From the NCBI GenBank assembly GCA_965207595.1, contig CBDBMW010000012.1:1860001-1924000 (forward strand): 64,000 nt of DNA, written 5' to 3'. Below, one piece after another: positions 25,406-34,339 of the stretch. Each line of letters begins with the position of its first letter. Position 1 is the first letter of the stretch. The DNA comes from JAGWAJ01 sp026707615 (GTDB lineage: Bacteria > Acidobacteriota > Vicinamibacteria > Vicinamibacterales > UBA8438). Both the position numbers and the translations under genes were made by a program. The notes under the pieces are model-generated. The model was not told where the DNA came from. It saw nothing but the letters and a program-made list of their open reading frames with translations, and did not search any database.

Positions 25406-25797
25406 GCGACGAGTTCTACGCGCGGCCCATGTTCCGCGTGCGCGACGTCGAGCGGGCCGTCGCCTACTACTGCGAGAGATTGGGGTTCGCCAGAGACTGG
25501 GACGCCGGCGACGACCGGCCGGTCATGGCGCAAGTGGGGCGCAACGGGCTCGACGTCATTCTCGCGTCGCGAAGCGTGACCCCGAGAGCCGGTGTGCCCG
25601 CGGTCCTGTGCCTGTCCCTCCACGAGCCCGGCAACCTCGAAGCCCTGCAGCGGGAGCTCGAGGACCGCGGGGCCCGGATCGTTGCCACCTGCTCCGAGGT
25701 CGCCTGGCAGCAGGGCACGCTGCAGCTCGAGGTCGAGGATCTCGACGGCAACGTCCTCATCTTCTGGGGAGAGAGACGAGACCCGCGACCGGCGTGA
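25402..25797 (+). CDS. VOC/glyoxalase-bleomycin resistance family protein
   Basis: A 131-residue single-unit VOC protein. It opens ARPMFRVRDVERAVAYYCERLGF, continues with VMAQVGRNGLDVILAS and closes with LQLEVEDLDGNVLIFWGE, the beta-alpha-beta-beta-beta pattern of the superfamily. The second half has a partial repeat, as usual. It could bind a metal or a small molecule, and BRP-like binding is as likely as catalysis. GTG 25402 overlaps the methyltransferase stop (GTGA). It is the last gene of the operon, and a strong hairpin follows at 25835. Confidence 0.85.
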   Translation: MSDEFYARPMFRVRDVERAVAYYCERLGFARDWDAGDDRPVMAQVGRNGLDVILASRSVTPRAGVPAVLCLSLHEPGNLEALQRELEDRGARIVATCSEVAWQQGTLQLEVEDLDGNVLIFWGERRDPRPA

Positions 25798-25834
25798 CCG
25801 GTGGCGCGTGCTCCTCGAAATCGCTGAACGATCG

Positions 25835-25869
25835 GAGCCGCCGGCAGGCGCCGCGCCGGCCGGCGGCTC
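25835..25869. terminator. Hairpin between convergent genes
   Basis: GAGCCGCCGGC (25835-25845) and GCCGGCGGCTC (25859-25869) form a perfect 11-bp stem with a 13-nt loop. It lies in the 82-bp gap between the VOC gene and the PQQ dehydrogenase, which converge. It could stop transcripts from both sides. No T-run is present. Confidence 0.6.
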
Positions 25870-25879
25870 GTCGGCCGGT

Positions 25880-27865
25880 TCAGGGCAGTGCCAGCGCGAT
25901 CAGCTGCGGCACGTCGCCGCCGATCGTCAGGGCGATGTACTGCCGGCCCTCGTGCAGGTAGGTCATCGGCGTCCCGATGGCCCCGGCCGGGAGGTCGACG
26001 GAGCCGACGATTGCGCCGCTCGCCTTGTCGCGTGCCACGAGCCGCGGGCCCCCGTCCGACCCGCCGGCCGAGAGCGCGCTGATGAGCAGCGTCTTCGTCA
26101 GCACGGGGCCGCCGTGCCCCTCGCCGCCGAGCGGCGGCAGGTCGAGGTCGCGCAGCATCGGATGCCGGCGGAAGCGGTCGCCGTCGCCGTTCGGCTGCAT
26201 CCAGGCGTGGTCGCCGGCGTTCAGGTCGATGGCCGTCATGCGCGAGTAGGGGGGCTTCAGGAGCGGCAGGCCGCGCGGCATCAGCGGCTGCGTGCCGCTG
26301 TCGAAGTCGGCCTGCGTGAAGTCCAGGTTGCCGCCCTCGTCCGGGTCCGGCGTGTAGTACTTGAGGACCGAGAAGCGGTTCTCGGACGGCACGTAGAGCA
26401 GCCCCGTCTCGGGGTCGGCCGCGGCGCCGCTCCAGCTCGCGCCGCCCGCGATGTGCGGCCGCTGGATGGTGCCCTGGAGGCCGCCCTCCACCGTGAGCAT
26501 CGGGGGCGTGAAGAGCGGGCCGAGGCGGAAGTTCTCGACCGCCTCGATCGCCATCTGCCGGATCTCGGGCGTGAAGTCGACCAGGTCGTCGATGCCGATG
26601 CCCTGGTACTCGAACGGCGGCGGCTTCGTCGGGAACGGCTGCGTGGGCGACAGCACCTCGCCCGGGAGGTCCGTGTCGGTCTCCACCGCGCGCTCCTCGA
26701 TCGGCCACACCGGCTCGCCCGTCGCCCGGTCGAAGACGTAGGTGAAGCCCTGCTTGCTTACCTGCGCCAGGGCCTTGATGCGCCGGCCGTCGACGGTGAT
26801 GTCGAGCAGCGTCGGGGCGGCCGGGAAGTCGTAGTCCCAGACGCCGTGGTGCACGGCCTGGAAGTGCCAGACGCGCGCGCCGGTCTCGGCGTCGACGGCC
26901 ACGATGCTCTCCGCGAAGAGGTTGTCGCCCAGGCGGTGGCCGCCGTAGTAGTCGCTGGTCGGCGTGCCGGTCGGCAGGTAGAACATGCCCAGCTCCTCAT
27001 CGGAGCTCAGCGGCGGCCAGATGTTGGCGTTGCCCGAGTAGCGCCACGACTCGTTCAGCCACGTGTCGGCGCCGAAGTCGTCGCCCAGGGGCACGGTCCG
27101 GAACACCCACTTGACGTCGCCGGTCCGCGCGTCGACGCCCTTCACCCAGCCCGGCGGCGCCTCCTGGCGGATCACGAAGTCGGAAATGATGGTCGGCGTC
27201 AGGACCACGTCGCGCGCGATGGCCGGCGGCGACGCGACGCCGATGAGGTTGCGGCCCTGGTAGTTCGTCGCGCCGCGCACGGCGCGCGGGATGCCCTCCA
27301 TCAGGTCGACGCGGCCGTCGTCGCCGAAGTCGCGGATCGGTTCCCCGGTGTGCGCATCGACAGCCACGAGGTACGCCTCGCTGGTGCCCCAGAAGATGCG
27401 GGCGTCGCTGCCGTCGTCCTCGCTCCAGTAGGCGACGCCGCGCGAGCGGAAGGCGTGGGTCGGCTTCCCGCCCAGGTAGGACTGCGGGTCGTGCACCCAG
27501 ATCGTCTCCCCGGTGCCGGCATCGACCGCCGCCGCCTGATAGAGCGCGGTCGAGAGATACAGCACGCCGTCGATCATCAGCGGCGTCGCCTGCAGGCCGA
27601 AGATCGACAGCCGCTCGTCGTCCGAGCCGATCGCCTCGAGGTCGACGTCGGCGTCCACCGACGCCCAGCGCCACGCAATCTGCAGGTCGCTGAAGTTGCC
27701 GGCGTCGATCTGGTCCAGGGGCGAGTACTTCGTGCTGCCGGGGTCGCCGGCGTAGCTGCGCCACTCCCCGTCGACGGCGCCGTACTGCGCCGCCGCCGGT
27801 TGCGGCGCGATGAGGCCGATCAAGACGGCGACCGCGATGACGAGACCTGTGTGTCGAGCGGACAT
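25880..27865 (-). CDS. PQQ-dependent dehydrogenase (quinoprotein, exported)
   Basis: A 661-residue protein with a signal peptide (residues 1-27, ending AAAQ). The body is an eight-bladed PQQ propeller of the membrane glucose dehydrogenase/alcohol dehydrogenase superfamily. Recognisable parts are YSPLDQIDAGNFSDLQIAW, FGLQATPLMIDGVLYLST, GVAYWSEDD, WVFRTVPLGDD, WHFQAVHHGVWDYDFPAAP and PPYSRMTAIDLNAGDHAW. No CxxCH is present, so electrons would leave to a separate cytochrome or quinone. The substrate is unknown. ATG 27863-27865 is chosen for the GGAGG box 7 nt upstream. A paralogue with the same architecture is at 52307-54433. Confidence 0.88.
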   Translation of the reverse strand: MSARHTGLVIAVAVLIGLIAPQPAAAQYGAVDGEWRSYAGDPGSTKYSPLDQIDAGNFSDLQIAWRWASVDADVDLEAIGSDDERLSIFGLQATPLMIDGVLYLSTALYQAAAVDAGTGETIWVHDPQSYLGGKPTHAFRSRGVAYWSEDDGSDARIFWGTSEAYLVAVDAHTGEPIRDFGDDGRVDLMEGIPRAVRGATNYQGRNLIGVASPPAIARDVVLTPTIISDFVIRQEAPPGWVKGVDARTGDVKWVFRTVPLGDDFGADTWLNESWRYSGNANIWPPLSSDEELGMFYLPTGTPTSDYYGGHRLGDNLFAESIVAVDAETGARVWHFQAVHHGVWDYDFPAAPTLLDITVDGRRIKALAQVSKQGFTYVFDRATGEPVWPIEERAVETDTDLPGEVLSPTQPFPTKPPPFEYQGIGIDDLVDFTPEIRQMAIEAVENFRLGPLFTPPMLTVEGGLQGTIQRPHIAGGASWSGAAADPETGLLYVPSENRFSVLKYYTPDPDEGGNLDFTQADFDSGTQPLMPRGLPLLKPPYSRMTAIDLNAGDHAWMQPNGDGDRFRRHPMLRDLDLPPLGGEGHGGPVLTKTLLISALSAGGSDGGPRLVARDKASGAIVGSVDLPAGAIGTPMTYLHEGRQYIALTIGGDVPQLIALALP

Positions 27866-27968
27866 GGACACCTCCAGTTTCCGCGACGCTCCGGCCGCCA
27901 TCGTAGCAGCCTCGCGCCGTCCCGCGTCGAGCGGTTGCGCGCCAGGGCGTCTCGGCTATCGGACCACG

Positions 27969-27974
27969 TAGAAT
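27969..27974 (+). promoter_or_regulatory. -10-like hexamer upstream of the 65-aa gene
   Basis: TAGAAT at 27969-27974 would start transcription near 27981, about 34 nt before ATG 28015, with AGGAGG at 28000-28005 in the leader. No -35 box was seen. Confidence 0.3.
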
Positions 27975-28014
27975 CGACCGTGGGGGAAGCCCCGTGGGCA
28001 GGAGGGTGGCACAG

Positions 28015-28212
28015 ATGGCGGCCAGGTGGTTCGGCTCCAACAGGTCAACCGCGGTCAAGTCGAGTAGCGACAACCCGCCGGTCGAGAAGCGAGGCTACAA
28101 CCCGCCACCGCCGGGGAAGGCTCCGCGGCCGACGCCCCCGCCCGCGGGACCACGGCCGCGACCGGCGGACGGCTCCCAGCCGAGTGGGCGGTCCGGCGGA
28201 AACGGCAGTTGA
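28015..28212 (+). CDS. Small proline-rich hypothetical protein
   Basis: A 65-residue protein (MAARWFGSNRSTAVKSSS..., then Pro/Gly/Arg-rich to the end). The AGGAGG box 9 nt before ATG 28015 and a TAGAAT hexamer upstream are the main support. The sequence is low-complexity (PPPPGKAPRPTPPPAGPRP) and has no signal peptide or domain. It lies between two minus-strand genes. It may be a real small gene or chance reading of GC-rich sequence. Confidence 0.35.
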   Translation: MAARWFGSNRSTAVKSSSDNPPVEKRGYNPPPPGKAPRPTPPPAGPRPRPADGSQPSGRSGGNGS

Positions 28213-28231
28213 AGTCAAGCCCTGGCAGCCG

Positions 28232-30964
28232 TCAGCCGCCCCAGCCGTAGCCGATGCGGACGTAGTAGTAGGCGCCGTTGAAGCCCCAGGGGGTGTACTC
28301 GCTGTACTTCTCGCCGACGGACATCGCACGGGCCGTCACCTGCGGGTAGGTGTTGAACGCGTTCTGGCCGCCGACGGCCAGCGTCGTGCCGCCGCCGAGG
28401 GCGATGCTCAGCTCGAGATCGACGACGGGCCGGCCGTCGAAGAAGCCCTGCTCGATGCCGGCCGACGGCAGGAAGGCCTGCGCGAAGCCGCTGTCGTAGT
28501 CGTACCAGCCGCCGAAGTAGTTCACGCGGCCGAGGAAGGTCATCCGCCCGAAGCGCTGGTTGACGCCCACGTTCCAGCGGGTCCGCGGCAGGGCGTAGGC
28601 GAACTCCGCGAGACGCCGGTCGCCGAGGAGCCCCATCTCGTTGTCGGTCACCTCGGTGTCGGTGTAGTTGAAGACGGCGCTGATGGTGGTGTTGCCGCGC
28701 AGGGCCAGCGGCGTGAACGTCGTCACCAGGTCGATGCCCTGGGAAGCGGTGGAGAAGGCGTTCGTGAAGAAGCGGAACGTCCGCAGGTCGCGGGCCGAGT
28801 CGATGCCCTCGGCCAGCAGGCGGTCGATCTCCGGATCGGTCAGCGTGAAGTTGCTGGTGATGCCGATGCGGTCGGAGACGTCGATGCGGAAGTAGTCGGC
28901 GGTGAAGTTCAACGGCCCGGTGTCGAAGGCGACGCCGGCCGTGTAGTTGAGCGACTTCTCGGGCTGGAGCGGCACGCCGCCGCGGAGCGCCGCCACGGGC
29001 GAGATGGACGGGATGGTCCCGTTGTTCACCAGGTCGCCCAGCGCGGGGTCGAAGATGGTCGCGATGTTGAAGCCGTTCTGCTGGCCCGGCGTGGGGGCGC
29101 GGAAACCGCTGCTGACGCTGGCCCGCACGAAGCCGACCCGCGCCGAGACCTTGCCGTTGGTCGTCGTCCCGAAGTCCTCGAAGCGCTCGACGCGCACCGC
29201 CGACCCGACCGTCCAGAGCCCGTCGGCGCCGTTCAGCTCGACGTCGCCGTAGGCGGCCACGTTGCCGCGGCTCCAGTGCCCGGCGGCCAGCGGCCCGTAG
29301 CCGAAGAAGCCGTTCGAGCCGGCCGAGAAGCCCTGGCCGCGGCCGTAGGGCCCGACGGTCCACGAAGCGGGCTCGCCGCCCCGCGTCTCGTAGCGCTCGT
29401 CGCGCCACTCCGCCCCGGCCGCGACGTTCAGCCGGTCGTTGACGGCGTAGGAAACGTCGACGTTGAGGCCGAGGTCCTGCTGCCGGTTGCTCCCGAGGTC
29501 GAAGGCGGTCGGCGTGTCGTAGCCCAGCGAGGCGTTGACCGTGTTCTCGATGAAGAGGTCCGTCTCGTGCGCCCCGAACGACGCGCTCAGGTCCCAGTTG
29601 AAGCCTCCCTCGGTGAAGCCGCGGACGCCGGCGACGAGCGACATGTCCTGCGCCTCGCCCCCGAAGCTCGGCGTGAAGCCGCCCGGGAAGCGGCTGTAGA
29701 GGGTGAAGCAGTCCGGGTCGGCCTCGACCGCGGCAAGGGCGGCCGCGTCCGGGACGTCGTCGACGATCGGGACGGACGGACAGCCTCCGGCGCCCGCGAC
29801 GCCCGTTGCGGCCCAGCGCCGGTCGCCCACGAGCAGGCTCTGCCCGCCGTCGAGGCTGAACACGCCGCCCCGCGTGTTCGGGTTGCGGAAGAAGAAGCCG
29901 CCGGTCACCCGCTTGCTGGCGTAGTTGGTGTGCGCGTAGAGCTGCACGCCGGCCGCCGACGTGTAGCCGAAGTTCCCGAACAGCTTCAGGTCGTCGTCGA
30001 TCGAGGGTGAGCCCCAGACCTGCGGCGTGTCGGAGACGACGTGCGTGTTGCCGGCCGCGATGAGGGCCAGGGCGTCGCTCCGGGGCGCGCTGCGGTTGGT
30101 CGGGTTCGAGCTGCCGTACTCCAGGCTGAGGTTGGCGAAGCCGCTCGCGCCGAGCGGCAGCCCCACGTTGCCGGCGACGTTGAACGCCTCGCCGTCGCCC
30201 GCCCCGAAGGCGCCCGTGTTGACCTCGAGGGTGCCGCCGGAGGCCGCGTCCTTGAGCTGGAAGTTCATCACGCCGGCGATGGCGTCCGAGCCGTACTGCG
30301 CCGCCGCCCCGTCGCGCAGCACCTCCACCTGCCGCAGCGCGATGGCCGGGATGGCCGAGATGTCGGGCCCCTGCGAGCCGAACGCGACGCCGTTGCCGCC
30401 GTGCCAGTCGATGATCGACGAGCGGTGGCGCCGCTTGCCGTTCACCAGCACCAGCGTGTGGTCGGGGGCTAGGTTGCGGAGCATCGCCGGGCGGACGACG
30501 GTCGACGCGTCGGCGATCGGCTGCATGTTGACGTTGAACGACGGGATGACGGTCCGGAGCTGGTCCTGCAGGTTGACCGCCCCCTGGCTGGTGAGCTCGG
30601 CGGTCGAGAGGACGTCGACCGGGACCGGCGACGCCGTCACCGTCCGCGGCTGCGCGCGCGAGCCGACGACGACCGTCTCCTCGGTGAACCCGGCGAGCAG
30701 CAGGTCCACCTCCTCGGGCGAGAGCGCGAGGGCCTCGACCTCGGACGCCGTCATGCCGAGGACGCGCGCGAGCTCCTCGATCCGCGGGTCCGCGTCGGCC
30801 TGCTGCTGCGCCTGTCCCCGAGCAGGCTCGTCCGGCGAGCCCGCCGCCGGGGGTCCGGCGGTCGCCTCGCGAGCGGCGGTTTGCGACGGCGCCCCGAGCA
30901 GGAGCGCCCCGGTCACCATCGCTACCGACGCCGGCCACGCCCACGCCGACTTCCTGCTGGTCAC
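28232..30964 (-). CDS. TonB-dependent outer membrane receptor
   Basis: A 910-residue receptor starting at GTG 30962-30964 with GGAGG 5 nt upstream. A signal peptide spans about residues 1-30. An N-terminal stretch (about 45-90: RIEELARVLGMTASEVEALA and SPEEVDLLLAGF) precedes TEETVVVGSRAQPRT, which opens the plug. Plug motifs are PVPVDVLSTAEL, RNLAPDHTLVLVNGKRRH and VEVLRDGAAAQYGSDAIAGV. The barrel follows, ending in an aromatic YYYVRIGYGWGG strand. GKRRHRSS and QGPDIS are typical of the large receptor class often linked to peptides or glycans in Sphingomonads and Acidobacteriota. The substrate is unknown. It is divergent from the secreted amidohydrolase at 31157. Confidence 0.9.
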   Translation of the reverse strand: MTSRKSAWAWPASVAMVTGALLLGAPSQTAAREATAGPPAAGSPDEPARGQAQQQADADPRIEELARVLGMTASEVEALALSPEEVDLLLAGFTEETVVVGSRAQPRTVTASPVPVDVLSTAELTSQGAVNLQDQLRTVIPSFNVNMQPIADASTVVRPAMLRNLAPDHTLVLVNGKRRHRSSIIDWHGGNGVAFGSQGPDISAIPAIALRQVEVLRDGAAAQYGSDAIAGVMNFQLKDAASGGTLEVNTGAFGAGDGEAFNVAGNVGLPLGASGFANLSLEYGSSNPTNRSAPRSDALALIAAGNTHVVSDTPQVWGSPSIDDDLKLFGNFGYTSAAGVQLYAHTNYASKRVTGGFFFRNPNTRGGVFSLDGGQSLLVGDRRWAATGVAGAGGCPSVPIVDDVPDAAALAAVEADPDCFTLYSRFPGGFTPSFGGEAQDMSLVAGVRGFTEGGFNWDLSASFGAHETDLFIENTVNASLGYDTPTAFDLGSNRQQDLGLNVDVSYAVNDRLNVAAGAEWRDERYETRGGEPASWTVGPYGRGQGFSAGSNGFFGYGPLAAGHWSRGNVAAYGDVELNGADGLWTVGSAVRVERFEDFGTTTNGKVSARVGFVRASVSSGFRAPTPGQQNGFNIATIFDPALGDLVNNGTIPSISPVAALRGGVPLQPEKSLNYTAGVAFDTGPLNFTADYFRIDVSDRIGITSNFTLTDPEIDRLLAEGIDSARDLRTFRFFTNAFSTASQGIDLVTTFTPLALRGNTTISAVFNYTDTEVTDNEMGLLGDRRLAEFAYALPRTRWNVGVNQRFGRMTFLGRVNYFGGWYDYDSGFAQAFLPSAGIEQGFFDGRPVVDLELSIALGGGTTLAVGGQNAFNTYPQVTARAMSVGEKYSEYTPWGFNGAYYYVRIGYGWGG

Positions 30965-31156
30965 GCGTCCCTCCTTTGCGGCCGGCCCGCGGAGAAAGGC
31001 CTGCCGGCGGCCCTCCGTCCCCAGTATCACACGTCGTCGGCGCCGCGGGCGGCCGCAAAATCGGCATCTGCAGGGCGGAGCCGGGCCGGAAGGGCTGCCG
31101 CCCCGGCCGAAGACAGCCGCGGGCCAACCGTCTATCGTTATGGACGGGGGCAGACC

Positions 31157-32821
31157 ATGAAGCGAACGGGAATCGGCGGGTTGGCGGCGGCGGCGCTCGT
31201 TTGCGCCGCGGCGGCGCAGGCGCAGGAACGGGAGCCGGCCGACCTGCTGCTGCACGACGGGAAGGTCTTCAGCGCCGACGCGCTGCTCACGACCTACTCC
31301 GCGGTGGCGGTGCGCGACGGGCGCATCGTGGGGCTCGGCTGGGACGATCTCGCCGGCCGGTTCGACGCGGAACGGACGATCGACCTCGCCGGGCGCCTCG
31401 TGGTGCCGGGCTTCATCGACACGCACGTCCACGTCAGCGGCGACGCGGAGCGCTGGGTCGACCTGGCGGGGCTCGAGAACATCGCGGCGCTCAAGGCGCG
31501 GGTGACCCGCAAGGCCGAGCAGCTCGGCGCCGGCGAGTGGATCACGGGCTACGGCTGGTCCGAGGACGAGCTGGCCGAGCAGCGCCGGCCGCTGCGCTGG
31601 GACCTCGACGACGCGGCGCCGGCCAACCCCGTCATCCTCACGCGCGCCGGCGCGCACAGCTCGGCGGCGAGCTCGCTGGCCCTCGAGGCGGCCGGGCTGA
31701 CGCCGGACACCGAGACCCCGCCCGGCGGGATCATCGAGGTGGACGACGAGGGCCGCATGAACGGCATCCTGCGCGAGGGCGCGCAGTACCTCGTGAGCCG
31801 GCTCGTGCCGGACGCGACGGCCGAGGAGCTCCGGGCGAGCTTCGTCGAGAATCTCCGCGGCCTGCTCGCGCTCGGGATCACGAGCGTCATCCAGGCCGGC
31901 GTCGACATCGAGGGCTTCGCGGAGTGGGAGACGGTCTACACCGCGCACGCGGGAGAGTTGCCGCGGGCGGCGGTGCAGCTCCGCGTGCCGCCCGACCCGC
32001 CGCTGGCCATCGACATGCTGCGGCGCTTCGGGCGGAGGACCGGCGACGGCGACGAGTGGCTGCGCGTGGGCGCGGTGAAGTTCTTCGTCGACGGCGGCTT
32101 CAGCGGCGCCGCCGCCTGGACCCTGGAGCCCTACAAGGGGCAGCCCGACTACTACGGCAGCGGCCCGCTGATCGACGAGGCGGGGCTCCTCGAGATCTCG
32201 CGCGCCGCGCACGACATGGGCTGGCAGCTCGGCTTCCACGCCATCGGGGACGCCGCGATCAAGATGACGATAGACGCCTGGTCGCGGATGCTCGAAGCCG
32301 CGCCCCGCGCCGACCACCGCCACTTCCTCAACCACTTCACGGTCACGCCGCCCGCCGAGACGATGCAGCGGATGGCCGACTGGAACATCCACATCGCGCA
32401 GCAGCCCAACTTCACCTTCACCATCGACGGGCGCTACGCCGAGCACCTCGCCGGAGAGCGCTACCAGACGAACAATCCGCTGCGCACGCCGATGCGCCAC
32501 GGCGTCGTCGTCGCGCTCGGCAGCGACATCCTGCCGTTCGGGCCCCTCGTCGGCCTGCAGGCCGCGGTGACGCGTCGCGGAATGAGCGGCGCCGTGGTCG
32601 GGCCGGGCGAGGCGCTGACGATGCCCGAGGCGCTCGTCGGCTACACCCGGGTGGCGGCGCACCTCACGTTCGAGGAGGACGAGAAGGGCACGATCGAGCT
32701 TGGCAAGCTGGCCGACCTGGTGGTCCTGTCGCAGGACCTGCTGACGATCGACCCGGAGCGGACGACCGAGACCGAGGTCGACCTGACCGTCCTCGGCGGC
32801 CGCGTGGTCCACGAGCGGTAG
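31157..32821 (+). CDS. Secreted amidohydrolase family 3 protein (YtcJ-like)
   Basis: A 554-residue protein with a signal peptide (residues 1-22, ending AQAQ). It is a composite beta-sandwich and TIM barrel amidohydrolase. The metal motif HxH is GFIDTHVHV (H90, H92). Other marks are KFFVDGGFSGAAAW, GWQLGFHAIGDAA (metal His), HRHFLNHF and LGSDILPFGPL (catalytic Asp), with KGTIELGKLADLVVLS at the end. Members hydrolyse amide or N-acyl bonds; the substrate is unknown. ATG 31157 follows a GGGGG stretch, and the signal peptide begins there. The divergent TonB receptor may bring in the substrate or product. Confidence 0.88.
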   Translation: MKRTGIGGLAAAALVCAAAAQAQEREPADLLLHDGKVFSADALLTTYSAVAVRDGRIVGLGWDDLAGRFDAERTIDLAGRLVVPGFIDTHVHVSGDAERWVDLAGLENIAALKARVTRKAEQLGAGEWITGYGWSEDELAEQRRPLRWDLDDAAPANPVILTRAGAHSSAASSLALEAAGLTPDTETPPGGIIEVDDEGRMNGILREGAQYLVSRLVPDATAEELRASFVENLRGLLALGITSVIQAGVDIEGFAEWETVYTAHAGELPRAAVQLRVPPDPPLAIDMLRRFGRRTGDGDEWLRVGAVKFFVDGGFSGAAAWTLEPYKGQPDYYGSGPLIDEAGLLEISRAAHDMGWQLGFHAIGDAAIKMTIDAWSRMLEAAPRADHRHFLNHFTVTPPAETMQRMADWNIHIAQQPNFTFTIDGRYAEHLAGERYQTNNPLRTPMRHGVVVALGSDILPFGPLVGLQAAVTRRGMSGAVVGPGEALTMPEALVGYTRVAAHLTFEEDEKGTIELGKLADLVVLSQDLLTIDPERTTETEVDLTVLGGRVVHER

Positions 32822-32883
32822 TGCGCCGAACGCCGTTCTGACGATGCGTGCTCCCCAGCGTCGCCGCCCGCGCGGCCGACGGC

Positions 32884-34329
32884 ATGACTGACGCTCCCCT
32901 CCACCTCCGGAAGCTGCTCGGCCGCGGCGACGTGCTGGCCATCGCCTTCGGGGCGATGGTGGGCTGGAGCTGGGTAGTGCTGGCGGGCGAGATGATCGTG
33001 CGGGCCGGCGCCGTCGGCTCGATCCTGGCCTTCGGCGCCGGAGCGGTGATGGTCTGGCTGGTCGGGCTCACGTACGCCGAGCTCTCCGCGGCGCTGTCGC
33101 GGGCCGGGGGCGAGCTGAGCTTCACCTTCGTCGGGCTCGGGTCGGGCGGGGCGTTCGTCTGCGGCTGGACGCTGGTGCTCGCCTACGTGGCGGTCTGCGC
33201 CTTCGAGGCGGTGGCGCTGCCGACCGTCGTCGGCTACCTCGCGCCGGGCGGATTCGAGGCGGGCTTTCTCTACGAGGTCGCCGGCTGGGACGTCCACGCG
33301 AGTTGGGTGGCGACCGGCGTGGCGGGCTCGGTGGCGATAGGCGCGGCCAACTACTTCGGCGTCCGCTTCGCGGCGTTCGTGCAGCGCCTCGCCGTCGCCA
33401 GCCTGCTGCTGATCGGCCTGGCGTTCTTCCTGCCCGGGGCGGTGCGCGGCGACGCCGTCAACCTCGTCCCCTGCATCACCGGCTGGGAGGGGGTGCTGCG
33501 GGTCGTCATCATGACGCCGTTCCTCTACGTCGGGTTCGACGTCATCCCGCAGCTCGCCGAGGAGATCGACGTCCCGATGCGTACCATCGGGCGCGTCATC
33601 GTCCTGTCGATCCTGATGGCGCTCGGCTGGTACGTGCTCGTGCAGTGGACGGTCGGCCTGTCGCTCGACCCGGCCACGCTCGACGGCCGCGAGCTCCCGA
33701 CCGCCGACGCCATGAGCGCCGTCTACGGCAGCCCGTGGGCGGGGCGCGTGCTGGTCGTCGGCGGCGCGTTCGGCATCCTCACGAGCTGGAACGCGTTCTT
33801 CCTCGGCGCCTCGCGGCTGGTGTTCGCGATGGCCCGCGGCGGCATGCTGCCGGCCGTGTTCGCCCGCCTCCACCCGCGGCACGGCTCCCCGGTGGCGGTG
33901 ATCGTGCTTCTGACCGCCGTCAGCGCCGTCGCCCCGTTCTTCGGACGGCCGGCCCTGGTCTGGCTGGTCGACGCCGGGTCGCTGGCGACCGTGGTCGCCT
34001 ACCTGCTCGTGGCGGCGTCCTTCCTCCTCATCCGACGCCGCCACCCGGACCTGCCCCGACCCTACCGGGTCGGCGCGCCGACGCTGGTCGGCTGGCTGGC
34101 CGTCGCGGCCACGCTGTTCTTCCTCGTCCTCTACCTGCCGGGCAGCCCCTCGGCCCTCGTCTGGCCCCAGGAGTGGGCCATCGTGCTCCTGTGGGCAGGC
34201 CTCGGGGCCGCCTTCGCCATGGGCACCCGGCGTCGCGTCGCGGCGCTCGGCCCCGGACGGCAGGCCCGCCTGATCCTGGGGGACTACGTGGAAGCGCTGA
34301 CGCCCCCCGGCGAGCCGAGGGGCGGGTAG
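32884..34329 (+). CDS. APC family amino acid/amine permease
   Basis: A 481-residue protein with about 12 transmembrane helices. Helix 1 contains VLAIAFGAMVGWSWVVL, close to the GxG-containing unwound segment of APC permeases, and TYAELSAALSRAGGE follows helix 2, as in the family. Later helices include WVATGVAGSVAIGAANYFGV, PFLYVGFDVIPQLAEEI and LTSWNAFFLGASRLVFAMARGG. The substrate is probably an amino acid or polyamine. ATG 32884 leaves a normal short N-terminus; GTG 32848 would add 12 residues. Neither has a good ribosome binding site. It lies 62 nt after the amidohydrolase, so the pair may hydrolyse an amide outside and import the product. Confidence 0.85.
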   Translation: MTDAPLHLRKLLGRGDVLAIAFGAMVGWSWVVLAGEMIVRAGAVGSILAFGAGAVMVWLVGLTYAELSAALSRAGGELSFTFVGLGSGGAFVCGWTLVLAYVAVCAFEAVALPTVVGYLAPGGFEAGFLYEVAGWDVHASWVATGVAGSVAIGAANYFGVRFAAFVQRLAVASLLLIGLAFFLPGAVRGDAVNLVPCITGWEGVLRVVIMTPFLYVGFDVIPQLAEEIDVPMRTIGRVIVLSILMALGWYVLVQWTVGLSLDPATLDGRELPTADAMSAVYGSPWAGRVLVVGGAFGILTSWNAFFLGASRLVFAMARGGMLPAVFARLHPRHGSPVAVIVLLTAVSAVAPFFGRPALVWLVDAGSLATVVAYLLVAASFLLIRRRHPDLPRPYRVGAPTLVGWLAVAATLFFLVLYLPGSPSALVWPQEWAIVLLWAGLGAAFAMGTRRRVAALGPGRQARLILGDYVEALTPPGEPRGG

Positions 34330-34339
34330 CTGCCCGAAC

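Noticed and set aside
25592..30010. A 1472-codon open frame on the plus strand across the PQQ dehydrogenase and TonB receptor
   Set aside because: It spans two clear minus-strand genes and has low-complexity composition with no recognisable fold.
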